Source: Mycobacteriaceae bacterium (GTDB taxonomy: Bacteria > Pseudomonadota > Gammaproteobacteria > Burkholderiales > Burkholderiaceae_D). From it: 64,000 nt of DNA. Below, piece by piece: positions 10,352 to 19,805 of the stretch. The notes under the pieces are model-generated. The model was given only the letters and a program-made list of their open reading frames with translations, was not told the origin of the DNA and searched no databases. The position numbers were made by a program, and so were the translations under genes. Position 1 is the stretch's first letter, and every line of letters begins with the position of its first letter. Where the stretch lies: assembly GCA_903970145.1 (NCBI GenBank), contig CAJCHO010000051.1, positions 50,957 to 114,956 on the forward strand, read 5' to 3'.

Positions 10352-11560
10352 CTATTTCTTGACGATCTGGCAGCTCGGATCCGGTGCGCTGCCAAAGGCC
10401 TCGACCGCTGGCAGCACGCGCAGTACCTTGTAGTAATCCCAGGGATATTTCGACTCGGAGAGCTCCTTGACCTGCACCACGAGCATGTCGTGTACCAGGA
10501 GGCCATCGGCGCGGACATAGGCGTCCTTGGCGAACATATCGTTGATCTTGATGCTCTTCAATTGCGCCATGACCTTATCCGAGTCGGTCGTTCCGACCTT
10601 TTTTACCGCATTGAGATAATTGGTCGTTGCCGAGTAGTAGGCCGCCTGGGGCATGGTTGGTTCGCGGTGCATCCTCTCGAAAAAGCGCTTGGCAAATGCA
10701 CGGGTCTCGTCATTCACATCCCAGTACCAGCCATCGGTCAGGATCAGGCCGTGGGCGGTCTGCAGGCCCAGCGAATGGATGTCGCTGATAAAGCCAAGCA
10801 GGGCGGCGGGCTTCATCGAGCTGGTGATGCCGAACTCGTTGGCGGCCTTGAGGGAGTTGGTGAAATCCTGGCCAGCGTTGGCAAGGGCAATCACCTGCGC
10901 GCCTGATGCCTGCGCCTGCAGCAGAAACGAGGAGAAGTCCGACGCACCCAGCGGCACGCGCACCGCTCCGAGTACCTTGCCACCACTGGCCTCGACCACC
11001 TTGGTGGCCGACGCCTGCAGCTGGGTGCCAAAAGCATAATCGGCCGTCAGGAAGTACCAGGACTTGCCACCGTTCTTGACGATCGTGCTGGCCGTGCCAT
11101 TGGCAAGCGCCGTGGTGTCATAGCCGTAGTGGATCGAGTAGGGCGTGCAGTCGGCGCCGGTGAGCGACGAGCCCGCGCCGCCGACGGCGATAAAGACCAC
11201 CTTCTTGTCCTTGGCGACCTTTGACATCGCGATCGAGACACCGGTATTGGAGCCGCCGAGGATCATGTTGGCGCCATCCTGGTCGGACCACTCACGAAAC
11301 TTGCCGGCGCCGATGTCGGGTTTGTTCTGATGGTCAGCGCTAAGCATGACGATCTTCCTGCCAAGCACGCTGCCGCCGAAATCCTCGATTGCCATATTGA
11401 TGGCCTCGATCCCGCCCTTGCCGATGACGTCGGCGTAGACCCCCGAGAGGTCATCGATGTCGCCGATCACCACCGGGTTGTCAGCCGCGCGCGCCGCCGA
11501 ACTGCCCAACGCCGCCGCACAAGCCACGCTCAGTAGAGCCCTAGAGATTCTCTTGTTCAT
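10352..11560 (-). CDS. Periplasmic substrate-binding protein of the liv-type ABC transporter
   Basis: This 402-residue protein starts with a typical signal peptide (basic MNKR, hydrophobic core, cleavage near ARAAD at residue 26). The mature part is a type I periplasmic-binding fold of the LivK/amide-urea class, with VVIGDIDDLSGVYADVIGKGG and a GGSNTGVSIAMSKVA ligand-site segment. The actual ligand is not evident; this subgroup also includes aromatic-acid and amide binders. A strong ribosome-binding site (GAGGAGG) precedes the ATG. It is the central gene of the transporter operon. Confidence 0.9.
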   Translation of the reverse strand: MNKRISRALLSVACAAALGSSAARAADNPVVIGDIDDLSGVYADVIGKGGIEAINMAIEDFGGSVLGRKIVMLSADHQNKPDIGAGKFREWSDQDGANMILGGSNTGVSIAMSKVAKDKKVVFIAVGGAGSSLTGADCTPYSIHYGYDTTALANGTASTIVKNGGKSWYFLTADYAFGTQLQASATKVVEASGGKVLGAVRVPLGASDFSSFLLQAQASGAQVIALANAGQDFTNSLKAANEFGITSSMKPAALLGFISDIHSLGLQTAHGLILTDGWYWDVNDETRAFAKRFFERMHREPTMPQAAYYSATTNYLNAVKKVGTTDSDKVMAQLKSIKINDMFAKDAYVRADGLLVHDMLVVQVKELSESKYPWDYYKVLRVLPAVEAFGSAPDPSCQIVKK

Positions 11561-11592
11561 TTCCTACCTCCTCAAATCAGTGACTGCTGTTT

Positions 11593-12297
11593 TTATACTC
11601 CGAGGAACTCGTGCAGCATGCCTCTTTGCTGCTCCAGTTCGGACTGGGCAAACTGCTTTACGATCTTGCCATGTTCCATCACATAAAACCGGTCGGCCAG
11701 AGGAGCCGCAAAACGGAAATTCTGCTCGACGAGCACGATCGTAAAGCCCCTGGTCTTCAAGGCCCGGATCACCTCGCCAAGCTTTTGCACGATGACCGGC
11801 GCCAAGCCCTCCGAGATCTCATCGAGCAGCAGCAGCCGCGCCCCGCTGCGCAGGATACGAGCCAGTGCCAGCATCTGCTGCTCGCCGCCCGAAAGGCGCG
11901 TGCCAGGACTCTTCGCGCGCTCCTTCAGATTGGGGAACATCGCGTAAATCTCGTCGACTTCCATTCCTCCGGCCGCAAGTCTTGGTGGCAGGAGCAGATT
12001 TTCCTCGGCCGACAGTGAACTGAAAATGCCACGCTCCTCAGGGCAGTAGCCTACACCGAGACGCGCGATCCGATGCGGCGCGAGCTGGGTAGTCTCGACG
12101 CCATTGATCGTCACGGTCCCGCGGCGCTGGCCGGTAAGTCCCAATATGGCGCGCAGGGTAGTCGTGCGCCCGGCGCCATTGCGCCCCAGCAGGGTCACCA
12201 CCTCACCCTGACGCACGTTCAGATCCACGCCATGCAGAATATGCGATTCGCCGTACCAGGCCTGAAGCTTCGTGATCGAAAGCGGATCCGCAGCCAT
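11593..12297 (-). CDS. livF: ABC transporter ATP-binding protein LivF, Walker A Lys replaced by Arg
   Basis: This is one of the two ATPases of the transporter, 234 residues, with the signature LSGGEQQ, a Walker B LLLLDEISEG and an H-loop-equivalent LVEQN. The Walker A segment at residues 38-46 reads GRNGAGRTT, so the lysine that normally contacts the ATP phosphates is arginine (Arg44). The rest of the protein looks intact. The gene overlaps livG by one base (TGATG), implying coupled translation. Confidence 0.92.
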   Translation of the reverse strand: MAADPLSITKLQAWYGESHILHGVDLNVRQGEVVTLLGRNGAGRTTTLRAILGLTGQRRGTVTINGVETTQLAPHRIARLGVGYCPEERGIFSSLSAEENLLLPPRLAAGGMEVDEIYAMFPNLKERAKSPGTRLSGGEQQMLALARILRSGARLLLLDEISEGLAPVIVQKLGEVIRALKTRGFTIVLVEQNFRFAAPLADRFYVMEHGKIVKQFAQSELEQQRGMLHEFLGV

Positions 12298-13073
12298 CAG
12301 TGGGCCCCTTCGAGCGCCGCCTCGGCGCTTCCCATGTAGGCTTCAATGACCTGGGGATTCCTGGAGACACTGGCGTAGTTGCCTTCGGCGATCACCACTC
12401 CACGCTGTAAAACCGAGATCGTGTCGGCAATCGACGATATGACATTCATGTTGTGCTCGACCATCAGCACGGTCCGCTGCGCGGAGACCTTCTTGATGAG
12501 CTGGGTCACGCGCGAGACGTCCTCGTGGCCCATCCCCTGGGTCGGCTCGTCAAGCAGCATCAGTTCGGGTTCGAGCGCAAGCGTCGTCGCGAGTTCGAGT
12601 GCGCGCTTGCTGCCGTAGGGCAGATCGGCCGTGTTCGCCTGGGCCAGGTGCTCAAGCCCCACTTCGGCGAGCAACTGCATGGCGCGATCATTGAGCCTGT
12701 CGAGGGAACGCTCGCTGCGCCAGAAATAAAACGAAGTGCCAAGACTGCGCTGCAGCGCCACGCGAACGTTCTCAAGCACCGAGAGGTGCGGAAACACCGC
12801 CGAGATCTGGAACGAACGCACCACTCCGCGCCGGGCAGTCTGCGCCGGACTCTCAGCGGTAATATCGACGCCGTTATAGACAATCGTGCCGGCGGTTGGC
12901 TGCAGGAATTTTGTCAGCAGATTAAAGAAAGTCGTCTTGCCGGCGCCATTGGGGCCAATCAGTGCATGGATTTCCCCACGCTTGACCTTGAGCGAAACCC
13001 CATTGACCGCGACAAAACCTTTGAATTCCTTCAACAGGTCGTGGGTCTCGAGAATCGTTTCGCTCGCGCTCAT
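12297..13073 (-). CDS. livG: ABC transporter ATP-binding protein LivG
   Basis: This is the second ATPase, 258 residues. It has a canonical Walker A (GPNGAGKTT), Walker B (LMLLDEPTQG) and the LivG-specific insertion between them. The usual signature motif is degenerate (LPYGSKRALELATTLA), as in many LivG proteins. ATG at 13073 was chosen; an in-frame TTG at 13079 is also possible. It overlaps livF and begins 3 nt after the stop codon of the alcohol dehydrogenase upstream, suggesting a common transcript. Confidence 0.92.
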   Translation of the reverse strand: MSASETILETHDLLKEFKGFVAVNGVSLKVKRGEIHALIGPNGAGKTTFFNLLTKFLQPTAGTIVYNGVDITAESPAQTARRGVVRSFQISAVFPHLSVLENVRVALQRSLGTSFYFWRSERSLDRLNDRAMQLLAEVGLEHLAQANTADLPYGSKRALELATTLALEPELMLLDEPTQGMGHEDVSRVTQLIKKVSAQRTVLMVEHNMNVISSIADTISVLQRGVVIAEGNYASVSRNPQVIEAYMGSAEAALEGAH

Positions 13074-13075
13074 TC

Positions 13076-14206
13076 TCAATGATCCATCATGATGATCTGG
13101 CGAATACTCAGACCCTGTGCGAGCCGATCCAGCGCACCGTTGATCTCATCGAGACGCAGACGCTCGGAAAGCAGCCGATCGACCGGCAGGCGACCCTGTT
13201 TGAACAGCGCGGCAAATCGCGGCACGTCGCGCGTCGGAACGCAGGAACCGATATAGCTGCCCTTGATGGTACGCTCTTCGGCAATCAGGCTGACCGCCGG
13301 AATCGCCCAGAGGGCGCGCGGATTGGGCAGACCGGCCGTCACCGTCATGCCGCCGCGGCGCGTGATCGCATAAGCGGTCTCAAGGGCCGCGATCGCGCCG
13401 GCCATCTCGAACGAGTAGTCCACACCACCTTGGGTCGCGTCGCGAACCTTGGCAACGAGATCGGGATCGCGAGCATTCACGCACAGGCTCGCACCGAGAC
13501 TGCGGGCAAGATCCAGTTTGCTCTCAAGCAGATCTATCGCGACCACATCACGCGCACCGGCCGCCAGAGCTGCGAGGAGCGCCGAGAAACCCACTCCGCC
13601 TAGACCCAGTACAGCTGCCGTCGAACCGGGTTCGATGCGCGCTGTGTTTACCACGGCACCGACACCGGTCAGAACCGCACAGCCAAACAGGGCCGCGTGC
13701 TCGAAGGGCAAATCGCCGTCGATCGGCACGCAGGAGCGTCTCGAGACGACGGCATGGTCGGCAAAAGCTGAACAGCCCAGATGATGATTGACGGGTACGC
13801 CGTTAAGCGTGAGCCGGCGCGCGCCGGATACAAGCGTGCCGGCGCCGTTGGCCAGGGCCCCCGGTTCGCACAGGGCGGGACGACCGCCAGCGCAGGGCGT
13901 GCAATGACCACAGCTGGGCATGAAAACAAGAATCACGTGGCTGCCGATGGCAAGGTCATCGACTCCAGGCCCAAGTGCTGCGACCACCCCGGCAGCCTCG
14001 TGACCCAGCGCCATGGGAGTTGGACGCGCGCGGTCACCGTTGACGACCGACAGATCAGAGTGGCACAGGCCCGCGGCTTTAATGCGCACGAGCACCTCGC
14101 CCGGACCGGGCGCTGCCAACTCGAGCTCTTCAATGGCTAGCGGTCGGCTTTCCAGGTAGGGTTGCGACCGTCCGATTTCGTGCAATACCGCGGCACGAAT
14201 CTTCAT
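13076..14206 (-). CDS. Zinc-dependent alcohol dehydrogenase (MDR family)
   Basis: This 376-residue medium-chain dehydrogenase has the catalytic zinc signature GHEAAGVV around residue 69 and CHSD near residue 48. The structural-zinc cysteines are in CGHCTPCAGGRPALC, and the NAD(P)-binding motif GLGGVG lies near residue 201. The layout is like the class III/aryl-alcohol group. It directly precedes livG and may act on the compound imported by that transporter, which is inference. Substrate is unknown. Confidence 0.88.
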   Translation of the reverse strand: MKIRAAVLHEIGRSQPYLESRPLAIEELELAAPGPGEVLVRIKAAGLCHSDLSVVNGDRARPTPMALGHEAAGVVAALGPGVDDLAIGSHVILVFMPSCGHCTPCAGGRPALCEPGALANGAGTLVSGARRLTLNGVPVNHHLGCSAFADHAVVSRRSCVPIDGDLPFEHAALFGCAVLTGVGAVVNTARIEPGSTAAVLGLGGVGFSALLAALAAGARDVVAIDLLESKLDLARSLGASLCVNARDPDLVAKVRDATQGGVDYSFEMAGAIAALETAYAITRRGGMTVTAGLPNPRALWAIPAVSLIAEERTIKGSYIGSCVPTRDVPRFAALFKQGRLPVDRLLSERLRLDEINGALDRLAQGLSIRQIIMMDH

Positions 14207-14372
14207 CTGTTCTCCAAGCTAGCGCCCCAGGTCCCTTGGGTGCGATCAGGACTGGGGAGCGTAGCAGGATTCGACAGTGTGCTGGATTCGCAAAAACCCT
14301 GATGCGCCGCGGCATGAGCCGCGACAGTTTTCGCATAAGTGACAAGGGGCGCCGGCGCGCCGCTTGCAAGTG

Positions 14373-16226
14373 TTAAGCGGCCAGTCTCGCCTTTAGCCCT
14401 TCGCGCACAGCCTCGAGCTCGCTGGGCAAATGATAAGCAAGCTTGGTAAAGAGTTCGGAATGCAACTCGAGTTCCTTCGCCCACGCGGCATCGTCGATCG
14501 ACGTGATGCGCTCGAACGCCTGCTGATCGAAGTTCGAGCCCTCCCAGCTCAGGTCTTCGTAGCGTGGTGTCACGCCAAACAGGTTTTCCTCGCCACCGGT
14601 CTTTTTGCCGATGCGATCGAGCACCCACTTGAGTACGCGCATGTTTTCGCCAAAGCCCGGCCAGACGAATTTGCCGTTCTCGTCGGCGCGGAACCAGTTG
14701 ACGCAGAAAATACCCGGCAGATGCGCGCCGCTTTGCTCGACGCGCTTGCCCAGAGCCAACCAGTGACCGAAATAATCGGCCATGTTGTAGCCGCAAAAGG
14801 GCAGCATGGCAAAAGGATCGCGGCGCACCACGCCTTCCTTGCCGGCTGCAGCCGCGGTTGTCTCCGAGCCCATGGTGGCTGCCATGTACACGCCCTCGGT
14901 CCAGCTGCGCGCCTCGGTGACCAGGGGCACCGTCGTTGAACGCCGTCCGCCAAAAATGAAGGCCGAGATCGGCACACCGGCCGGGTCGTCCCAGTTTGGG
15001 TCCAGCACCGGGTTCTGGGTCGCGGCAACGGTGAACCGTGCGTTCGGATGGGCCGCCTTGCGCCCCGTGGTGCGGCCGATTTCGGGAGTCCAGTCCTGGC
15101 CCTGCCAGTCGATCAGATGGGCAGGTGGCTCCTTTGTCTTGCCTTCCCACCAGACATCGCCATCGTCGGTCAAGGCAACATTGGTAAAAATCGTATTGGC
15201 GTTCAGCGACGCCATGCAATTGAAATTGGTCTGCTCGTTGGTACCCGGTGCAACCCCGAAATACCCAGCCTCCGGATTGATCGCGCGCAGGCGACCATCA
15301 GCACCCGGCTTGATCCAGGCAATATCGTCGCCGATCGTGGTCACCTTCCAGCCTTCAAAGCCCTTTGGGGGAATCAGCATCGCGAAATTGGTCTTGCCAC
15401 ACGCCGACGGAAAGGCCGCCGCCACGTAGTGCTTCTGACCGCCAGGACTCTCGACTCCGAGAATCAGCATGTGCTCGGCGAGCCAGCCTTCGTCGCGACC
15501 CATGTTCGAGGCGATGCGCAGCGCAAAACACTTTTTCCCGAGGAGAGCATTGCCACCGTAACCGGACCCGAAACTCCAGATCTCGCGGGTCTCCGGAAAA
15601 TGCACGATGTACTTCAGGGCATTGCACGGCCACGCGACGTCCTTTTCGCCCGCGAGAAGCGGCTTGCCGACGGTATGCACGCAGGGCACGAAAGTCCCGT
15701 TGGATCCGAGGACCTCGCACACCGCCCGACCCATGCGGGTCATCAGGCGCATATTGATCGCCACGTAAGGCGAGTCCGAAAGTTCGACACCGATATGGGC
15801 AATCGGCGAACCGAGAGGGCCCATGGAGAAGGGAACCACATAGAGCGTGCGACCGCGCATGGCACCTTCGAACAGAGGTTTAAGCGTGCCGCGCATTTCC
15901 TCCGGGGCCATCCAGTTGTTGGTTGGACCGGCTTGTTCGGCGGTCTCGCTGCAGATGAAGGTACGGTCCTCGACGCGTGCCACGTCGCTTGGGTCCGACA
16001 GCGCCAGATAGGAATTGGGTCGCTTTTGCGCATCCAGGCGGCGCAGGGTGCCGGAGGCGACCATCTCGGCGCACAGCCGGTCATATTCCGCTTCGGAGCC
16101 GGCGCACCAATAGATGCGCGCGGGCTTGGTCAGGGCTGCGATCTCGGCGACCCAATTGATCAGTTTCTGATTCTTGATCCAGGCCGGCGCCGAGTCTTGC
16201 GCCGCTGGCGAGACAACTGCGTTCAT
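14373..16226 (-). CDS. pckG: Phosphoenolpyruvate carboxykinase (GTP)
   Basis: PckG converts oxaloacetate and GTP to PEP, GDP and CO2, feeding gluconeogenesis. The 617-residue length fits the GTP-dependent family. The kinase-1a P-loop FPSACGKTN is at residues 272-280, followed by the metal/GTP-site segment [10 protein letters not shown], and the PEP-binding loop region with [14 protein letters not shown] is at about 220-233. ATG at 16226 follows a GAGAGAG ribosome-binding site; upstream in-frame codons do not match the family. It is leftward and apparently monocistronic. Confidence 0.97.
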   Translation of the reverse strand: MNAVVSPAAQDSAPAWIKNQKLINWVAEIAALTKPARIYWCAGSEAEYDRLCAEMVASGTLRRLDAQKRPNSYLALSDPSDVARVEDRTFICSETAEQAGPTNNWMAPEEMRGTLKPLFEGAMRGRTLYVVPFSMGPLGSPIAHIGVELSDSPYVAINMRLMTRMGRAVCEVLGSNGTFVPCVHTVGKPLLAGEKDVAWPCNALKYIVHFPETREIWSFGSGYGGNALLGKKCFALRIASNMGRDEGWLAEHMLILGVESPGGQKHYVAAAFPSACGKTNFAMLIPPKGFEGWKVTTIGDDIAWIKPGADGRLRAINPEAGYFGVAPGTNEQTNFNCMASLNANTIFTNVALTDDGDVWWEGKTKEPPAHLIDWQGQDWTPEIGRTTGRKAAHPNARFTVAATQNPVLDPNWDDPAGVPISAFIFGGRRSTTVPLVTEARSWTEGVYMAATMGSETTAAAAGKEGVVRRDPFAMLPFCGYNMADYFGHWLALGKRVEQSGAHLPGIFCVNWFRADENGKFVWPGFGENMRVLKWVLDRIGKKTGGEENLFGVTPRYEDLSWEGSNFDQQAFERITSIDDAAWAKELELHSELFTKLAYHLPSELEAVREGLKARLAA

Positions 16227-16423
16227 CGATCTCTCTCCGAGTCGTTGCTGTATAGTTTGGCCGTATCGAATCCGCTGTGGGGCGATATCAGCCGGAAGCC
16301 CGCTTGCGGCAGGCAAAGCCAGGTGGCGCTGCCGCAGGAAAAAATGACAGGCGAGCATTTTACACCAGCGCCGTCGCCCCCTAAGGGGTCAATACGGTCC
16401 GCTCGGGCCATCGGGTCCAGACG

Positions 16424-17434
16424 ATGAAAATCGCTATTCTCGACGATTATCAGGACGCGGTGCGCAAGTTGGCGTGTTTTAGTCTGCTCGCCGGGCACGA
16501 AGTAAAGATCTTCAACAATACCGTCAAGGGCGCGACTCAGCTGGCGGTGCGCCTGGCCGATGTCGAAGCGCTCGTCCTGATTCGCGAGCGTACCCGCGTC
16601 ACCGCCGAGCTCCTCGCCCGGCTGCCGCGCTTAAAGCTGATCTCCCAGACCGGACGCGTCGGTGCCCACATCGACCTGAAAGCCTGCAGTGCACGCGGCG
16701 TCGCCGTAGCCGAAGGCGTAGGTTCCCAGACGGCCCCGGCCGAATTGACCTGGGCATTGATCATGGCAGCGGCGCGGCGCCTGCCGCAGTACATCGCCAA
16801 TCTCAAGCACGGTGTCTGGCAGCAAAGCGGCCTAAAGAGCGCCAGCGCGCCCGCCAATCACGGTCTGGGCGATGTTCTCTGCGGCAAGACCCTCGGTATC
16901 TGGAGCTACGGCAGAATTGGCAGCCTCGTGGCGGCTTACGGGCGGGCGTTTGGCATGCGCGTGTTGGTCTGGGGCGCTGCGGAAAGCCGTGAGCGTGCTC
17001 GTTCCGATGGCTTCGAGACGGCTGATAGTCGGGAAGATCTGTTCGCACTGGCCGATATTCTCTCGCTGCACCTGCGCCTGACCGATGCCACGCGCGCCAT
17101 CGTGCACCTGTCGGATCTGCAGGCAATGAAACCGTCTGCGATGCTAGTCAACACCAGTCGCGCCGAGTTGATCGAAGCTGATGCGCTCGTCAAGGCGCTC
17201 AACGGGGGTCGGCCGGGCCTTTGTGCGATCGACGTGTTTGAGAGCGAGCCACCGCTCGCCGGACAGCCGCTGCTGCGCATGGAGAACGTAATCTGTACCC
17301 CGCACCTGGGTTATGTCGAGAAGGCGAGCTATGAACTCTACTTTGATGCGGCCTTTCGCAACATTCTCGCGTTCGCCAAGCATGCCCCCGAGAACATCGC
17401 GAATCCGGAAGCACTGGACGGGGCCAAGCGCTAG
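16424..17434 (+). CDS. D-2-hydroxyacid dehydrogenase family protein
   Basis: This 336-residue NAD(P)-dependent dehydrogenase of the phosphoglycerate/glyoxylate-reductase superfamily has the catalytic triad Arg246 (NTSRAEL), Glu275 (DVFESEP) and His294 (TPHLGY). The nucleotide motif reads GIWSYGRIG at residues 158-166, with serine in place of the second glycine of the usual GxGxxG; such variation is seen in this subfamily. It starts divergently from pckG across 197 bp and ends 15 nt before the MOSC gene. The physiological substrate is unknown. Confidence 0.88.
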   Translation: MKIAILDDYQDAVRKLACFSLLAGHEVKIFNNTVKGATQLAVRLADVEALVLIRERTRVTAELLARLPRLKLISQTGRVGAHIDLKACSARGVAVAEGVGSQTAPAELTWALIMAAARRLPQYIANLKHGVWQQSGLKSASAPANHGLGDVLCGKTLGIWSYGRIGSLVAAYGRAFGMRVLVWGAAESRERARSDGFETADSREDLFALADILSLHLRLTDATRAIVHLSDLQAMKPSAMLVNTSRAELIEADALVKALNGGRPGLCAIDVFESEPPLAGQPLLRMENVICTPHLGYVEKASYELYFDAAFRNILAFAKHAPENIANPEALDGAKR

Positions 17435-17449
17435 CCCGTGCGCCCAAAC

Positions 17450-18061
17450 ATGCGAATTCTGGCGATTAATGTCGGCCGTGTTGCGTCCCTGACGGTGTCC
17501 AGTGCAGGTGGCAGTACGCAAGTGCCCAGCGCCATCGTCAAGTCGGCAGTGAGTACACTCGCCGATGCGCGGCCAGTAGCGATTGGCTATCTCGGGGCCC
17601 AGGGGGACGAGCAGGCCGACCTGACCGTCCACGGCGGGCGCGACAAGGCTATCTACGCCTACCCCTTCGAGCACTATCCGATCTGGCGCACCATGCGGAT
17701 GCAGGCACAGGCTGGAGATGAGGAACTGCCGTTTGGCGCGTTCGGGGAGAACCTGACGATCGAGGGTTTGCTCGAAACCGAGGTCTGGATCGGCGATGTG
17801 CTGCAGTTTGCCGCGCGTGATGGTGCACCCGTACTCGCGCGTGTAAGCGCGCCGCGCGAACCCTGCTTCAAGTTCAACGCGAAAATGGGCTTCAAGCAGG
17901 CCGCGCGCATGATGGTCCAGAGCGCTTACACCGGCTTTTATCTGGAAGTCATGCAGCCTGGCAGCCTATGGGCTGGCGCAGAATTCGAACTCGTGCCGGG
18001 TGAGCGAGTGGTGCGGGTTGACGAAATGCATCGACTGAACACCGGCGGGGGCCGAAACTAG
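17450..18061 (+). CDS. MOSC domain protein (YiiM-like)
   Basis: This 203-residue protein is built around a MOSC domain, the sulfur-carrier domain related to the C-terminal part of molybdenum-cofactor sulfurase. Family features include the TVHGGRDKAIYAYPFEHY segment near residues 59-76, GAFGENLTIEGL, and a cysteine in SAPREPCFKFN that is a candidate sulfur carrier. ATG at 17450 was chosen; an in-frame GTG at 17438 would add four residues. Its TAG stop shares the palindrome CTAG with the stop of the convergent gene. Confidence 0.85.
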   Translation: MRILAINVGRVASLTVSSAGGSTQVPSAIVKSAVSTLADARPVAIGYLGAQGDEQADLTVHGGRDKAIYAYPFEHYPIWRTMRMQAQAGDEELPFGAFGENLTIEGLLETEVWIGDVLQFAARDGAPVLARVSAPREPCFKFNAKMGFKQAARMMVQSAYTGFYLEVMQPGSLWAGAEFELVPGERVVRVDEMHRLNTGGGRN

Positions 18062-18810
18062 CTCTGGGTCGTACGTCGCAAGGCGCGAAAGTATCCGTGG
18101 TGGGCCCAGCCATCGACCCAGCCGGGTGGCCAGTCGGGCGCCTCGCCGGCATAGGCCGCAACGCCGCGACGCACCGCCATCACCGGGACCGTGTCAGGCA
18201 TTGCCCGGCGCACGCGCGCCACACTGTCCCAGCCAAGGCTAAAGGCATGGTTGGGTAGTAGCAGTTCACAGGTCTCGGCAAACCAGCGGGTGTGGGCAAG
18301 ATCGCGGCCGCGTGCGTGGGCCAGCCCGTCGGGATCCGCGCGCGCGAACGCGTCGGCCAACTCGACGTCGGTCGCGCCGGGCGCATCGCCCCAGCCGAAT
18401 ACCGGATTGAACATGTAATCGGATCCCGAGCCATACCATCCGGGGCGCAAGGGTCGGTGCACCCAGTCGCGCTGTCCGCAAAACAGGTGCCAGCGCCAAT
18501 GCATCCCCGAAGGCTTGGGCCAGCTGTACAGGTAGAGCCGCTCATAGCCGCGCTCATGCAGCACGCGAACCATGGCCATCAGGCGACCGTGCGGCATGAA
18601 ATCAGGAGCCTGACGGCGAAACAGGATTGCCGCCCCGTCGGCGTGCTGCAGCGAATCCGAAACCAGACTCAAGTCCAGAGTGCGCAGCTCATCTCCAAAG
18701 CGCACGCTTACCCAGCCGGTCATGAGATTGACCATGGTGAGAACCCCGTAGCCGCGATCGGGATGGAATACGACAGTACCTGGAGCGAGCGCTTTGCCGC
18801 GATCTGTCAT
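18058..18810 (-). CDS. Unknown protein with SH3-like N-terminus, coupled to patatin
   Basis: I do not recognise this 250-residue protein as a whole. Residues about 9-50 (GTVVFHPDRGYGVLTMV..GWVSVRFGDELRTLDLSLV) look like the small beta-barrel (Tudor/SH3/CarD-type) seen at the ends of UvrD-like helicases and in CarD. The remainder is unusually rich in Trp and His (for example the region around residues 100-130) and has no motif I can name. Its ATG overlaps the stop of the patatin gene by 4 nt (ATGA), so the two are probably co-translated. It converges with the MOSC gene. Confidence 0.7.
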   Translation of the reverse strand: MTDRGKALAPGTVVFHPDRGYGVLTMVNLMTGWVSVRFGDELRTLDLSLVSDSLQHADGAAILFRRQAPDFMPHGRLMAMVRVLHERGYERLYLYSWPKPSGMHWRWHLFCGQRDWVHRPLRPGWYGSGSDYMFNPVFGWGDAPGATDVELADAFARADPDGLAHARGRDLAHTRWFAETCELLLPNHAFSLGWDSVARVRRAMPDTVPVMAVRRGVAAYAGEAPDWPPGWVDGWAHHGYFRALRRTTQS

Positions 18811-19712
18811 GCCTCGAGATCCCGCGAGTCATCGACTTTTTCCCCGCGTTCGATGGACTCGACCCAGTTGCGTTGACGCTCCAGTTCATGAAGAAACATT
18901 GCTCCATCGCGCCGGCCCTGCTGATAGGTCTGCATCATCGCCGCCGGGTTGGTGTAGTCCCAGCTCGAGGCCGGCACTTTGGTGGACGGCTGCACATACA
19001 GGCGTCCCTCGAACGCAAACACACTGCGATAACGCGGATAGCGCCGCGTCAAGAGCACCAGGGTGCTGCGCCCCGGATCCGCCGCTCCCACCGGCACATT
19101 GTCGACCATGCCACCGTCGAGGGTCGGTCGCCCGTCCACATACTCAATCGGCGTGAATGGTGGTGTACAACTGGAGGCGATCAGAAGCGATACCAAGCTT
19201 TCATCGCTCGGGCAATCATTCACGCGCACCACTTCCGGGGTAAATCCGATACGCCGGCCCAGCCGCGGATGCAGGGATCGGCGCAAATACTTTTCAGTGT
19301 TATAGGCGATCAGGCCAACGCCGGTGGCGAGAATCGGTGTGAGGCCGCGCGGCAGGCGCGCGAACTGGACGCGAATCTCGGGGGCGCGCTCGCGCAGGCG
19401 CGAAAAATACTCACCGCCGAGCACATCCGTGAGCGCCTGGCGGTACAGGCGCGCGTGCGGAAAAACGCGCTCGCCGCGGTGCCACAGAGCCGACCACTGG
19501 ACGTTGCTGCGCACCAGGCGCAGGCGCTCGGCGTAATAGCCGAGCACGGCGACCGAATCATTGGCATAGAGCATGCAGGCGGTCGCTGCACCCGCCGAGA
19601 CCCCAACGATCAAACGCGGCCGCAGTAGGATCTCCGGGGCAACGGTATCCCAGAAGCCGGCTTGCCACCAGCAACGGTTACCTCCGCCCGCGAACACCAC
19701 CTGCTCAAACAC
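18807..19712 (-). CDS. Patatin-like phospholipase
   Basis: This is a predicted serine hydrolase of the patatin/RssA family, 301 residues. It has the oxyanion-hole glycines GGGN at residues 9-12, the nucleophile elbow GVSAG with Ser39, and the DGG dyad partner with Asp199. The GTG at 19712 was chosen because AGGAGG lies 6-7 nt upstream and the family starts just before the glycine motif. An upstream frame of 24 residues has no support. The downstream overlap with the SH3-like gene suggests a functional pair. Confidence 0.88.
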   Translation of the reverse strand: MFEQVVFAGGGNRCWWQAGFWDTVAPEILLRPRLIVGVSAGAATACMLYANDSVAVLGYYAERLRLVRSNVQWSALWHRGERVFPHARLYRQALTDVLGGEYFSRLRERAPEIRVQFARLPRGLTPILATGVGLIAYNTEKYLRRSLHPRLGRRIGFTPEVVRVNDCPSDESLVSLLIASSCTPPFTPIEYVDGRPTLDGGMVDNVPVGAADPGRSTLVLLTRRYPRYRSVFAFEGRLYVQPSTKVPASSWDYTNPAAMMQTYQQGRRDGAMFLHELERQRNWVESIERGEKVDDSRDLEA

Positions 19713-19805
19713 GACCGACCTCCTGATCCAGCCTGGCAAGCCATTAGAATAGCTCTGAGCCGCACCTGTCCAGCGACTCCCCACTTATTCTCCCGATTCT
19801 ATTCC

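Noticed and set aside
15048..16427. 459-codon plus-strand open frame and a 338-codon frame at 14203-15219
   Set aside because: Both overlap pckG, whose catalytic motifs are complete; neither frame shows a recognisable domain.
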